From contig NZ_JAFB01000051.1 in assembly GCF_000519205.1 (NCBI RefSeq), forward strand, positions 125-51,181: a DNA stretch of 51,057 nucleotides, read 5' to 3'. This document shows positions 16,083 to 25,046 of this stretch, in pieces. Made by a program: the position numbers and the translations under genes. The notes below the pieces were generated by a model. The model was not told the DNA's origin. It did no database searches and saw nothing but the letters and a program-made list of their open reading frames with translations. Numbering within the stretch: the first letter of the stretch is position 1; every line of letters begins with the position of its first letter. The stretch comes from Amycolatopsis taiwanensis DSM 45107 (lineage in GTDB: Bacteria; Actinomycetota; Actinomycetes; Mycobacteriales; Pseudonocardiaceae).

Positions 16083-16745
16083 TCAACGGTTTCGAGGGAT
16101 GACCAGGCCCGATTCGTAGGCGAGGACCACGAGTTGCGCGCGGTCGCGGGCATGGAGCTTGGTCATGGCCCGGTTGACGTGGGTTTTCGCGGTCAGTGCG
16201 CTGATCACCATGCGGTCGGCGATCTCGTCGTTGGACAGGCCCTGCGCGACCAGTGCGACGGCCTCGCGTTCGCGATTGGTCAGTTCCTTCAGTTCGGTGT
16301 CGGTGCCGGGGTTGAGCGGCTGGGTGACGTACCGGTTGATCAGCTTGCGGGTGATCGACGGTGCGAGCAGGGCGTCGCCACGGGCGGCGACGTGCACGGC
16401 GTGCAGGAAGTCCTCCGGCTGGATGTCCTTGACGAGGAACCCGGCCGCGCCGGCGCGCAGCGCGTTGAAGACGTACTCGTCCAGGCCGTAATTGGTGAGG
16501 ATGACGACGTGCATCGAGCCCAGGGCCGGGTCGTCCGCGATGCGCCGGGTCGTCTCGATGCCGTCCATGACCGGCATCTGGATGTCGATGAGCGCGACGT
16601 CGGGCAGGTGTTCCTTGGCCAGGGCCAGACCCTCGGCACCGTCCGCGGCCTCGGCCACCACCTCGATGTCGTCCTCGACGTCAAGGAGCGCGCGGAATCC
16701 GCTGCGGATGAGCGGCTGGTCGTCGACCAGCAGGACACGGATCAC
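16083..16745 (-). CDS. NarL/FixJ-type response regulator
   Basis: A 220-residue response regulator. The receiver domain has the acidic pair DD at 8-9, phospho-acceptor Asp54 (ALIDIQMPVMDG), the Thr in ILTNYG and the Lys in LVKDIQ. The C-terminal LuxR-type helix-turn-helix begins LTNREREAVALVAQGLSNDEIA, with TAKTHVNRAMTKL as recognition helix. Its ATG overlaps the stop of the histidine kinase gene (4 bases), so they are coupled and form a matched pair. The obvious target is the divergent DUF6223-MmpL operon from 18058. Confidence 0.93.
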   Translation of the reverse strand: MIRVLLVDDQPLIRSGFRALLDVEDDIEVVAEAADGAEGLALAKEHLPDVALIDIQMPVMDGIETTRRIADDPALGSMHVVILTNYGLDEYVFNALRAGAAGFLVKDIQPEDFLHAVHVAARGDALLAPSITRKLINRYVTQPLNPGTDTELKELTNREREAVALVAQGLSNDEIADRMVISALTAKTHVNRAMTKLHARDRAQLVVLAYESGLVIPRNR

Positions 16746-17860
16746 GACGTCTGGTCCACGGGAAGTTCGGCTTGGACGGTGAAGCCGCCCTCGCTGCGCG
16801 GTTCCGCCCGCAGGCGACCGCCGAGGGCGGTGACGCGTTCGCGCATCCCGAGCAACCCGACGCCGGGCTCCGGCACGGAGTCCGGCGTGGCCTTGCCATC
16901 GTCATCGACCCGGATGACCAGAGCGTCGGGACGGTGGTCGATCCGGATCGACGCGGTGGCGGCGCGGGCGTGACGGGCGATGTTGGTCAGCGACTCCTGA
17001 ACGATCCGGTACGCGGTCCGGTCCACCGCGGCCGGCACGTCGTTCCGGTCTCCCTCGATCGTCAGCTTCGCGTCCAGTCCGGTCGTCCGGGCTCGTTGCA
17101 CCAGGTCTGGAACATGATCGAGCCCACGCGGCGGCGTCTTGTCGTCGTCGCGCAGCGCCTCCAGAGTCGCGCGCAGCTCCCTGGCCGCCTCACGGCCGGC
17201 CTCCCGGATCGCCAGCAACGACTCGGGCACCTGTTCACCTCGCTTGTGGGCCAGGTGGACGGCGACTTCGGCCTGCACCTTGATGACCGAGATCTGATGG
17301 GTGAGCGAATCGTGTAGCTCCCGCGCGATGTGCAGCCGCTCCTCGTTGGCGCGGCGCCGCGCGGTCTCCTCGCGGGTGCGCTCGGCCTCATCCGCCCGTC
17401 GCTCGGCTTGTCGCAGCGCCTCGCCCGCCGCGCCGGCCGCGATCAGCCAGGCAGCTTCGAGGGCGCCGCGGGCATGCGTGAACGCCTCGCCCAGGGACAG
17501 GTCGCGGGGAGATACCAGGACCGCGAACGGCAGCGTTGCCACCAAGATCAGCGAACCCGCCACCGTGACCACGCGATGTCCCGTCCGGAACGTGGCGTAC
17601 ACCGCGACCACATATGCGGCGGCAGGCACGTCGAACCCGAGGGCCTGGTAACCCAGGGCGCACAGCGCGGTCACGGTCAACACGGTGATCGGGGCCCAGC
17701 GGCGCGCCGCCAGCGCCAGGCCGCCGGCGATCAACAACACGTAGCCCAGCGGACCGAAACTCGTGGCGGGGTGTTGCTCGGACAGCCCGACGACCAGCAA
17801 AACCGCCGCCACACCGGCGGCGATCGCCCAATCGCTGACCGCGATCCGTCCCCTGCTCAT
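16742..17860 (-). CDS. Sensor histidine kinase, HisKA_3 type
   Basis: A 372-residue membrane sensor kinase. Four to five hydrophobic segments lie within residues 10-145 with almost no extracytoplasmic domain, a layout often linked to sensing within the membrane. A coiled region (QAERRADEAERTREE) leads to the dimerisation box ERLHIARELHDSLTHQIS with phospho-His183. The ATPase domain ends with the G-box GVGLLGMRERVTALGG. This is the usual partner of NarL-type regulators in actinobacteria. The gene lies upstream of the regulator on the same strand and is divergent from the DUF6223 gene across a 197-base promoter region. Confidence 0.93.
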   Translation of the reverse strand: MSRGRIAVSDWAIAAGVAAVLLVVGLSEQHPATSFGPLGYVLLIAGGLALAARRWAPITVLTVTALCALGYQALGFDVPAAAYVVAVYATFRTGHRVVTVAGSLILVATLPFAVLVSPRDLSLGEAFTHARGALEAAWLIAAGAAGEALRQAERRADEAERTREETARRRANEERLHIARELHDSLTHQISVIKVQAEVAVHLAHKRGEQVPESLLAIREAGREAARELRATLEALRDDDKTPPRGLDHVPDLVQRARTTGLDAKLTIEGDRNDVPAAVDRTAYRIVQESLTNIARHARAATASIRIDHRPDALVIRVDDDGKATPDSVPEPGVGLLGMRERVTALGGRLRAEPRSEGGFTVQAELPVDQTS

Positions 17861-18057
17861 GCCTGCACTCTAACCGGACATCCGCGCGGGCAACTCCTGC
17901 GCGCAGACGATCAGTCGCCTACTACGCACGCAGCAGGTTCGCGGCTCCTACGGCAGCGGTAGCAACGCAAATTGCCTGCGTACAGGGAACGACCGGCAGT
18001 GGGTCCGGCGGAGATGATCAGGCGACCGCCGCCCCAGGGGAGAAGAAGGAGCACCGC

Positions 18058-18456
18058 ATGTCCGTGTTAGCCACCGCCGCACCAGCGGTCGAGCAAGCCG
18101 TCGATTCCTACACCTTGACCACCGGGCGTCTCCTGTCCTTGGTGGGCACGGTGTCCGGGCTGGCCGGCCTGGTCATCGGCGGGCTGGCGCTGGCCCGCTC
18201 CCGTCGTGCCGGCGCCCGCCCCGGGAAAAGGGGAGCCATGGTGGCCCTGGTGGCGGGGCTGGCCTGCCTGGTCATCGGCGGCGTGGTGGTGGCCGCCGCC
18301 GACGGTGGTCCCGGCACCGGCTACGGAATTGTCGGGGGCTTCGTGGACCTGGTGGTCGGGCTGATCGCCACCGTCCTCAGTGGACTCGCGCTGGCCCGCT
18401 CCCGTCGCGCCACCTCGCCGGCTGACCGCATCCACCACGAGCGCGTGCTCGGCTGA
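18058..18456 (+). CDS. DUF6223-like small membrane protein
   Basis: A 132-residue membrane protein. It has three hydrophobic segments: LLSLVGTVSGLAGLVIGGLAL, MVALVAGLACLVIGGVVVAA and IVGGFVDLVVGLIATVLSGL. The first and last end in the same LALARSRRA sequence, so the protein looks like an internal duplication around a central helix. The layout matches actinobacterial DUF6223 proteins as I recall them. AAGGAG lies six bases before the ATG. It precedes the MmpL gene by 27 bases and probably acts with it as an accessory subunit or stabiliser; that role is inferred from position alone. Confidence 0.75.
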   Translation: MSVLATAAPAVEQAVDSYTLTTGRLLSLVGTVSGLAGLVIGGLALARSRRAGARPGKRGAMVALVAGLACLVIGGVVVAAADGGPGTGYGIVGGFVDLVVGLIATVLSGLALARSRRATSPADRIHHERVLG

Positions 18457-18483
18457 GACAAGACGAGACCCGAGGAAAAGACA

Positions 18484-20652
18484 ATGGCAACCGACACTGC
18501 CCGTACCGACGGAGTTCTGGCGGGCCTGGCCCGGTTCTGTTACCGGCGGCGCCGCCTGGTCCTCTTGACCTGGATCGTCGGCGTGATCGCGGTGGCGTTC
18601 GCCGGCTTCGGCTACGGCGCCGCCCCCGACAACGACTTCTCCGGCGGAGACACCGACTCCGCCAAGGCGCAGGCGCTGATCGAGGAGCACTTCCCCGAAC
18701 GGCAAGGGGACACGCTGACGCTCGCGATCAAGGCGGACAACGGGATCGACGACCCCGCCGCCCGGCAAAAGATCGAGAAGGTCCTCGCCGAGCTGGCCAC
18801 CTCGCCCGTGGTAGGACCGGTGACCTCGCCGTATCGGGACGAGCATCTGGTGACCCAGGATCGTCATATCGCCCGTACGACGATCCCGCTGACCCACAAG
18901 GAGGTGGACAAGACCGAGGTCAAGCCCCTGGTGGACATGGTGAAGAACGCCTCCGGCGACGGCGTGACGCTCGGGATGGGCGGGACTCAGGCGGAAAAGG
19001 CCGAGACACCCCCACAGGGGTCGGCCGAGAGCGTCGGCATCCTGGCGGCAGCGGTGATCTTGTTCATCGCCTTCGGGTCACTGGTGGCGATGGGCCTGCC
19101 GATCGTGACCGCACTGCTGGCGATTGCCGCCGGCATCGCCCTCATGAAGCTGGTTGGTTACCTGGTCCCCTCACCGGATTTCACCCCGATCATCGCCGCG
19201 ATGATCGGGCTCGGCGTCGGCATCGACTACGCGCTGTTCATAGTGACTCGTTACAAGGACGGCCTGCAGGCCGGAGACGAACCCGAGACCGCCACGGTCA
19301 AGGCCGTCGCCACGGCCGGTCACGCGGTCCTGTTCGCCGGCACGACCGTCGTGATCGCGATGATGGGCCTGACCGTCATGGGACAACGGCTGATGACCGG
19401 AGTAGCCGTCGCCACGTCGGTGATCGTGCTGGTCACGATGATCGCCGCGGTGACCCTGCTGCCGGCGTTCCTGGGCTTCACCGGCCACAAGATCAACTCG
19501 CTGCGCCTGCCCCGTCGCACGTCCCGCCGGCAGCAGGCCGCCGGGTCCCCGGAGCGCCGTACCCTTGCCGAGCGCTGGGCCGGCGTGGTGCAGCGCCGGC
19601 CGCTGGTCGCCACGATTCTGGCCGGCGCGACCCTGCTGGTGCTGGCCGCCCCCACGCTGTCGATGCGGCTGAGCCTGCCCGACGCCAGCGTCCAGCCCCA
19701 CGACCGGAGCAGCTACACCTCATACGAGATTCTCTCCGAGGGCTTCGGTCCCGGCTACGGCGCACCGCTGATCTTCGCCGCCCAGGCAAAGTCCACAGAG
19801 GATCTGCGTCCCGTCGTCGAAGCGGTCGGCAACACGGAGGGCGTCGCCTACGTCACGCCGGCTCAGGTCAGCACGGACGGGCAGGCCGCGACCTTCATGG
19901 CCTTCCCCAAGACCGGATTCCAGGACCAGGCGACCACCGACCTGGTGCACCAGCTCCGCAGCGACGTGCTGCCCAAGGCACCCGGCGGCGGAGAGGTCTA
20001 CGTCGGCGGCCCGAACGCCCTCACCATCGACCAGGCCGATGACATCGGTTCGCGCCTGCCGCTGATGATCGCGGTCGTGATCGCGCTGTCCCTGGTACTG
20101 CTGATCGCGCTGGTCCGGTCGGTCACGATCGCGCTGCAGGCCGCCGTGATGAACCTGCTGTCGATAGGCGCCGCCTACGGCGTGCTCGTCGCGGTCGTCC
20201 AATGGGGATGGTTGGGCCCTGCCTTCGGTTTCCCCACCGCCATGCCGCTCACGACCTGGGTGCCAATGATGATCTTCCCGGTCCTGTTCGGCCTGTCCAT
20301 GGACTACGAGGTGTTCCTGATCTCGCGGGTCCGCGAGGAATACGAGCGCACCGGGAACACCCGGGAGGCCGTCGCGCGCGGGCTGGCGCGGACCGCCAAG
20401 GTCATCACCGCCGCGGCCGCCATCATGGTCGCCGTCTTCACGACCTCCTTGCTCGGCCCGGACGTCGCGGTCAAGCAGGGTGGTCTGGGCATGGCCGTCG
20501 CGGTGCTCATCGACGCCACCATCGTCCGGATGGTCCTCGTCCCCGCGGTGATGGAACTGTGCGGCAAGGCCAACTGGTGGATGCCCGGACGCCGCGCGCC
20601 CAAGGCGACCTCGGGTCCCCCGGCCGAGGCCAGGGAAGAGGCCAGAGTCTGA
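18484..20652 (+). CDS. MMPL-family RND transporter
   Basis: A 722-residue MmpL/RND transporter with two related halves. Each half has a long N-terminal membrane segment, an extracytoplasmic loop and a cluster of further segments. The Asp-Tyr proton-relay pairs appear as GIDYALFIVTRY in the first half and SMDYEVFLISRVREE in the second. The length is typical of the shorter actinobacterial MmpL proteins that export lipids or drugs across the cytoplasmic membrane. GAGG lies eight bases before ATG 18484. It is in an operon with the DUF6223 gene and divergent from the kinase/regulator pair. Control by that system in response to membrane stress or an antibiotic is the likeliest setting; substrate is unknown. 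Confidence 0.93.
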   Translation: MATDTARTDGVLAGLARFCYRRRRLVLLTWIVGVIAVAFAGFGYGAAPDNDFSGGDTDSAKAQALIEEHFPERQGDTLTLAIKADNGIDDPAARQKIEKVLAELATSPVVGPVTSPYRDEHLVTQDRHIARTTIPLTHKEVDKTEVKPLVDMVKNASGDGVTLGMGGTQAEKAETPPQGSAESVGILAAAVILFIAFGSLVAMGLPIVTALLAIAAGIALMKLVGYLVPSPDFTPIIAAMIGLGVGIDYALFIVTRYKDGLQAGDEPETATVKAVATAGHAVLFAGTTVVIAMMGLTVMGQRLMTGVAVATSVIVLVTMIAAVTLLPAFLGFTGHKINSLRLPRRTSRRQQAAGSPERRTLAERWAGVVQRRPLVATILAGATLLVLAAPTLSMRLSLPDASVQPHDRSSYTSYEILSEGFGPGYGAPLIFAAQAKSTEDLRPVVEAVGNTEGVAYVTPAQVSTDGQAATFMAFPKTGFQDQATTDLVHQLRSDVLPKAPGGGEVYVGGPNALTIDQADDIGSRLPLMIAVVIALSLVLLIALVRSVTIALQAAVMNLLSIGAAYGVLVAVVQWGWLGPAFGFPTAMPLTTWVPMMIFPVLFGLSMDYEVFLISRVREEYERTGNTREAVARGLARTAKVITAAAAIMVAVFTTSLLGPDVAVKQGGLGMAVAVLIDATIVRMVLVPAVMELCGKANWWMPGRRAPKATSGPPAEAREEARV

Positions 20653-20665
20653 CCCTTCCCGAAGA

Positions 20666-20710
20666 ACGCAGGCGGCCTGCCGGTGAAGACCATCGGCAGG
20701 CCGCCTGCGT
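20666..20710. terminator. Strong intrinsic terminator after MmpL gene
   Basis: Perfect 17-bp inverted repeat: ACGCAGGCGGCCTGCCG (20666-20682) and its complement at 20694-20710, with an 11-base loop. It starts 14 bases after the MmpL stop. No T-run follows, as is usual in high-GC actinobacteria. It can also end the convergent transcript of the 20743 gene. Confidence 0.85.
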
Positions 20711-20742
20711 GGTGGAAACGTGTCGCACCGCGGATTCAGCGG

Positions 20743-21354
20743 TCACATTGAGGGGTTCCTGCCCATCCGGTGCAACAGCCGGTCCTGTTTGGACGCTTCC
20801 CGAGTGAGCGTTCCTGCGGGAGCAGCAAAGAACCGATGGGTCGTCTCGGCGGCGACGGGTGTTTCGGCCAACCCAGCGTAGATCGCTTCAAGGTGATCAT
20901 CGATCCACGCGACCAGGTCGGGGTCGAGGCGGTCGTCGACACCGAGAGCCCGGGCAAGATCCCACGTGTGAATGGTGGCATCCGTGGTGCGTACGGCAAG
21001 TGCCTGTTGCCCGGACACTCGGCCCAAGGGGTAATCCAATATCTGCTGCAGGGCTCCCGGCTGACCGAACGCGTCGGCGCATTCCCGCGCCGACGCGACG
21101 TACGCCGCAATCGGATCGCTGCCCAGCGCGTCGAGGTCACGCATCCGCAGGAACTCCGCGCTGGTACCACCCGCGAGCAGCGCAACATAGTTGATATTTC
21201 CCCGGGTCATGTGATTGACCAACTGACGCACGTTCCACTCCGTGCACGGAGTCGGCAACGCCCATCGATCGGGGCAGACCAACCGCAATGTCCGCTCGAA
21301 TCCGGCACTGGCGGTGACGAACCGATCAACGACCCCTTCCAGAGACTTGTCCAT
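20743..21354 (-). CDS. TIGR03086-type metal-binding protein (DinB/mycothiol-dependent fold)
   Basis: A 203-residue protein of the DinB_2/MDMPI_N superfamily, TIGR03086 subgroup. The hallmark is LPTPCTEWNVRQLVNHMTRGN, where the His of NHM is the first metal ligand, with a later ATIHTWDLARALG carrying the second His. These four-helix proteins are found in actinobacteria that make mycothiol; relatives are mycothiol-dependent maleylpyruvate isomerases and S-transferases. ATG 21354 (MDKSLEGV) fits the family length; a GTG at 21405 would add 17 residues. It is convergent with the MmpL gene across the strong hairpin and seems to be a single-gene unit. Confidence 0.8.
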   Translation of the reverse strand: MDKSLEGVVDRFVTASAGFERTLRLVCPDRWALPTPCTEWNVRQLVNHMTRGNINYVALLAGGTSAEFLRMRDLDALGSDPIAAYVASARECADAFGQPGALQQILDYPLGRVSGQQALAVRTTDATIHTWDLARALGVDDRLDPDLVAWIDDHLEAIYAGLAETPVAAETTHRFFAAPAGTLTREASKQDRLLHRMGRNPSM

Positions 21355-21421
21355 ATCGGACAGTCTGTACTCAGCCGGCGGTCGATGCTGGCGGATATCC
21401 GACACGACGTTCCAGCCGGGC

Positions 21422-21598
21422 TCAGGACGATGTCGCCGGGAAGCGAGCGTTCTCGATGACCCCCAGCAGGCTCCCGTCCGGAGCGGTGCCCAGCATGGCT
21501 AGCCACCAATGAGCCGACGCACCATCGGGAAACCGTCTGCGGACCCAGTCATGCCGATCTCGGCTAGGATTGCCGGAGTTTGCGGTACTCCCCGCCAT
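21422..21598 (-). CDS. Small open frame, possible gene remnant
   Basis: A 58-codon frame from ATG 21598 to a stop at 21422, between the TIGR03086 gene and the divergent gene at 21662. The segment HWWLAMLGTAPDGSLLGVI has a protein-like alternation of hydrophobic and turn residues, reminiscent of a GNAT or immunity-protein strand pair, but it is too short to assign. It could be the end of a truncated gene. The same frame is open far to the right, but there it lies opposite the strongly supported 21662 gene. Confidence 0.25.
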   Translation of the reverse strand: MAGSTANSGNPSRDRHDWVRRRFPDGASAHWWLAMLGTAPDGSLLGVIENARFPATSS

Positions 21599-21661
21599 GA
21601 GAGCGGGCGGACTCCAACACCCTCCACGCCCTGCGCACCTATGGACATATAGCCTGCCCGC

Positions 21662-23515
21662 ATGCGACCCCATGTTGTTGAACACCCACTCTCGCTGGAG
21701 CAGTTGGCGTCGGCAGCCCGGGAATGCCGGTTGCTCGCTGCCGCGGGGACGTTGGCCGAGTGGATCGGGACCGGCCGACCGGTCACCACGCGGGGTGTGC
21801 TGAAACCAGCCGCCGCGGTCGAAGCATGTGACCTGCTTGGTATCGAACTGCCCACACGCAAGCCCCGCAGCGCATTGGACATCGGGCCGCTGATGATGGT
21901 GTGGGCAGCGGCGTCCGCGGCCGGTTTCATCGAGGTGGACCGTGGCCGGGTCACAACTGGGCTCGCGCTCCGGCAGTGGACAGCCGGCACCTCGGAAGAC
22001 GTCGTGGCGATCTGGACCCGATGCGCAGCGGAGGCGCTCGGCCTTGCGGGCTCGACGGATCCGGCCGATCTGGACTTCCTGGTCCTGTTGGCCACGCTGC
22101 ACGAGCGTGATGGCGCGGCCACAATGGACGAGTTGGGTGAGAACCTCTTCCCGGACGACGACGCGCTCCACTGCTCGTGTCCGGACTGTATGCCCGGCTC
22201 CCCGCGGAGGCTTCTGTCCGACGATGTCGACTTTCTCGATAGCACGGAGGACATCGAGGATCTCGTCGCGGCCCTCAGTGAGTTCGGGATCGCCGTCCTG
22301 CGGGGCGAAAGCGCCGAGCTGACGCCACTGGGCCGCTGGTTCACCGACTTCCTGTTCCGGCAGAGCGCTCCCACCGCCGACGCCGATGCGGCCACCATGG
22401 TCCATACGGTGGCTCCGCTCCCCGACCCCGTCATCGCGCTGATGTCCCGCCCCTGGCTGTCCGCCCGTACCTCCGCCGCAGCCGCCCGCGAACTGATCGC
22501 CACCGGTGAAGCCACCTCCGGACAGGAGCGCCTCACCGCCCTCACCCTGGCCCGCGAGTGCGGCCCGGACGCGGCACCCGCATGGCGGGAATGGGCGGCC
22601 AAGGACGGGTTCGGCGCCCATGCCCGAGTCTGGCTGGCCGAGCAAGACGACTCCGAGCCGGCCGACACCGACCTGGCCTGGATCACCGCCGACACGCTGG
22701 ACGTCCTGCTCAGGTCGCTGCCGCCCGAGCTACCCGCGGAGCTGCTGTCCGCCGCAATCCAGGCTCAAGCCGGTGCCGAGATCGGCAGGGTCCTGCCGCT
22801 GCTGGCCGGCAGCGGCCCTCCGGCCGCACCCCGGTTGGTCGAGTTGCTGACCAGCAGTCCGGTGGACGCGCTCGCCGAGCTGGGCGGACTGCTGCCCGGG
22901 ATGAGCCTGGATACCCCGGCTCCCGCGGATCGCCCGGTCTCGCCCGCGCGCTCCGGTCGTTCCGCCGCCCGGTACCAGATCAAGGTCCAGCTACGCGGCG
23001 TGGCGAAACCGCCGGTGTGGCGGCGCCTGGAGGTACCGGCCGACCTGAGCCTCGACCGGCTTCATGACGTGATCCAAGCCGCAATGGGCTGGTACGACTG
23101 TCACCTCCACGTATTCTCCGACGGCTGGACCGAATACGGACGGCCGGACCCCGAACTCGGCCATCGCGACGAGCGCGGAGTGCGCCTGTCCCAGATACTC
23201 ACCGGCGTCGACGACAAGATCCGCTATACCTACGACTTCGGCGACGGCTGGGAACACGACATCACCCTGGAGAAGATCTTGCCTGCCGGTTCCGAGGTGA
23301 CCAGCGCGGTCTGCACCGCTGGCAGGGGAGCGTGCCCGCCCGAAGACTGCGGCGGCACGTGGGGCTACCAAGAATTGAAAGCAACACTCGCCGACCCCAA
23401 GGCCCACGAGCACGACACCATGGTCGAATGGTTGAACCTTGCCTCGGGCGATAACTTCGATCCCCACGAGTTCTCCACAGTGGACGTAAATCGCAGGCTC
23501 AGCCCTTCGGTCTGA
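21662..23515 (+). CDS. pRiA4b ORF-3-like domain protein with long N-terminal extension
   Basis: A 617-residue protein. The C-terminal ~180 residues (from about 438) are a plasmid pRiA4b ORF-3 domain (PF07929, the fold also annotated as IS1096 TnpR): IKVQLRGVAKPPVWRRLEVP, LDRLHDVIQAAMGW, HLHVFSDG, then YTYDFGDGWEHDITLE and the Cys-containing CTAGRGACPPEDCGG, all diagnostic. The N-terminal ~430 residues are mostly helical and lack a family I can name; they contain CSCPDC (about residues 177-182), a possible metal site. ATG 21662 follows an upstream region with weak signals. The domain occurs in mobile-element and defence-like neighbourhoods, but no recombinase or partner is adjacent here. Function unknown. 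Confidence 0.8.
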   Translation: MRPHVVEHPLSLEQLASAARECRLLAAAGTLAEWIGTGRPVTTRGVLKPAAAVEACDLLGIELPTRKPRSALDIGPLMMVWAAASAAGFIEVDRGRVTTGLALRQWTAGTSEDVVAIWTRCAAEALGLAGSTDPADLDFLVLLATLHERDGAATMDELGENLFPDDDALHCSCPDCMPGSPRRLLSDDVDFLDSTEDIEDLVAALSEFGIAVLRGESAELTPLGRWFTDFLFRQSAPTADADAATMVHTVAPLPDPVIALMSRPWLSARTSAAAARELIATGEATSGQERLTALTLARECGPDAAPAWREWAAKDGFGAHARVWLAEQDDSEPADTDLAWITADTLDVLLRSLPPELPAELLSAAIQAQAGAEIGRVLPLLAGSGPPAAPRLVELLTSSPVDALAELGGLLPGMSLDTPAPADRPVSPARSGRSAARYQIKVQLRGVAKPPVWRRLEVPADLSLDRLHDVIQAAMGWYDCHLHVFSDGWTEYGRPDPELGHRDERGVRLSQILTGVDDKIRYTYDFGDGWEHDITLEKILPAGSEVTSAVCTAGRGACPPEDCGGTWGYQELKATLADPKAHEHDTMVEWLNLASGDNFDPHEFSTVDVNRRLSPSV

Positions 23516-23558
23516 GAGCCCGCCGTCCCCGACGGAGCGGGGTTGGTCGCACGCGTAC

Positions 23559-24962
23559 CTACTTTCCCGTGCGCAAGGTCTTGTCGATCAGGGTGGAGAC
23601 GAGGAGCGCGGCGGAACCCACGGTGAGCACGGCGCCGAGACTGTGCAGGCCGTGGTCGGTCGCGGTGTCGCCGAAGGTCAGGCCGATGAGGCTGGCCGAG
23701 GCGATCGCGCCCACGTACATGAAGCTGCGCATCAGCCCGGCGGCCACGCCGGTCTGCTCGGCCGGCGCCTGCGCGTACAGCGCGGTCTGGTTGGGCGCGA
23801 CGGTGAGTCCGTTCTGCACCCCGAACACCAGGCCGATCCCCAGCAACTGCCAGGTCGGCGCGTTGCCGTGCACGACAAGCAGGCTCGCGCTGCCGGCGGT
23901 CAGGGTGGCTGCCCCGGCGACCAGCAGCCCCCACACCCGCCTGGGCCGGGCGGCGACCAGCGACACCACGGTGGCCACGGCGAACGACGGCGTCATGAGC
24001 AGTCCGGCGGCCGACGCGGACCGGCCCGCGCCCTGCTCCAGCCAGATCGCCCAGCCGTAGACGAAGCAATAGGTCACCAGCATGGTCAGCCCGTACCGCA
24101 GGTAGGTCGTGGTCAGGCCGCGGTTGTGCACCAGCATCCGGACATCCACGAACGGCGTGGCAGCACGCAGTTCCCAGCCGGCCAGCGCGGCGAACAGGAC
24201 GACGGCAAGGGCCAGCAGCCACCACTGTGGGCGGGCCAGGTCCATCAGGAACACCAGCAGCGCGGTGAGCGCCCCGGCGAACAGGGCCACCCCGGTCGGA
24301 TCGATCGCCCGCCACAGCGGTTCGCGCTGCTCGCCCCGCTCGTCCCGCTCGTCTGAGGGCAGCCACACCATTGCCAGCAGTGCGCTGAGCAGGCCGAGCG
24401 GCACATTCACCAGAAAAGTGAACCGCCAGCCACCGAGCATGACGAGCAGCCCACCCAGGGTCGGGCCGACGGCCATGCTGACCTGTCCCGCGATGGCCAG
24501 CGAGCTGAGCACCCCACTGGGTGCCGGTTGGCGCAGCCGGGCCGACTGCCGCCGGATCAGCGCCATCGCCGCCGGATACGCGGCCGAGGTGCCAAGGCCG
24601 ATCACCACCCTGGCCACCACCAGAACGCCCAGGCTGGGCGAGACGTAGCCGAGCACGCCGCCGACGATCACCAGCACGGCGCCGGACAGGTAGACGCGGC
24701 GGGGACCGAGCCGGTCGGCCAACCGGCCCATGGTGGGCTGCCCGATCGCGGTGGCCAGATACAGCGCGGACACCAGCCAGGCGGTGCGGTCCGAACCGGC
24801 CGCGAACGTGTGACCGATCGCCACCAGCGCGATCGCGATGATGGAGGAGTTGATCGGGTTCAGCAGCGAGCCGATCGAGACCGCGCTGACGAACCGGGCG
24901 CCGAAACCGATGCGTTCCGCTCGGGTGTCTGTCGATCGCGGGGTGAGCGTTGCGCAAGCCAT
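23559..24962 (-). CDS. MFS transporter, DHA2/EmrB-like
   Basis: A 467-residue drug:proton antiporter-type transporter. Segments include PINSSIIAIALVAIG, ATAIGQPTMGRLADRLGPRRV (the MFS motif A) and GLGTSAAYPAAMALI (the antiporter motif C region), with 12-14 helices in all. ATG 24962 (MACATLTP) has AGGA 12 bases upstream; a longer frame to 25040 would add 26 polar residues and overlap the divergent operator. It is divergent from the XRE regulator gene at 25047 across an 84-base region containing an inverted repeat, so it is likely the regulated target. An efflux role is probable, with substrate unknown. It is not close to the two transporters of the 1-13 kb island. Confidence 0.87.
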   Translation of the reverse strand: MACATLTPRSTDTRAERIGFGARFVSAVSIGSLLNPINSSIIAIALVAIGHTFAAGSDRTAWLVSALYLATAIGQPTMGRLADRLGPRRVYLSGAVLVIVGGVLGYVSPSLGVLVVARVVIGLGTSAAYPAAMALIRRQSARLRQPAPSGVLSSLAIAGQVSMAVGPTLGGLLVMLGGWRFTFLVNVPLGLLSALLAMVWLPSDERDERGEQREPLWRAIDPTGVALFAGALTALLVFLMDLARPQWWLLALAVVLFAALAGWELRAATPFVDVRMLVHNRGLTTTYLRYGLTMLVTYCFVYGWAIWLEQGAGRSASAAGLLMTPSFAVATVVSLVAARPRRVWGLLVAGAATLTAGSASLLVVHGNAPTWQLLGIGLVFGVQNGLTVAPNQTALYAQAPAEQTGVAAGLMRSFMYVGAIASASLIGLTFGDTATDHGLHSLGAVLTVGSAALLVSTLIDKTLRTGK

Positions 24963-25011
24963 CTGCACATCCTGTTGCCACCAGGCATGATCAGGCAGAC
25001 CGTGGTGTTCC

Positions 25012-25028
25012 TGGTTGCGAAACAACCA
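25012..25028. promoter_or_regulatory. Inverted repeat in MFS/XRE divergent promoter
   Basis: TGGTTG (25012-25017) and CAACCA (25023-25028) form a perfect 6-bp inverted repeat with spacer CGAAA, 18 bases before the XRE ATG and 50 before the MFS ATG. It is a likely binding site for the XRE regulator on the shared promoter. Confidence 0.45.
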
Positions 25029-25046
25029 CCCATTTACCATCGGGCC

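Noticed and set aside
21422..22645. Long minus-strand frame of ~407 codons
   Set aside because: It overlaps the well supported pRiA4b ORF-3 gene and is low-complexity there; only the last 58 codons outside that gene are kept as a weak remnant.
24963..25046. Extension of the XRE gene upstream of 25047
   Set aside because: The open frame continues far upstream, but that part lies opposite the MFS gene and its translation is not regulator-like; homology starts at 25047.
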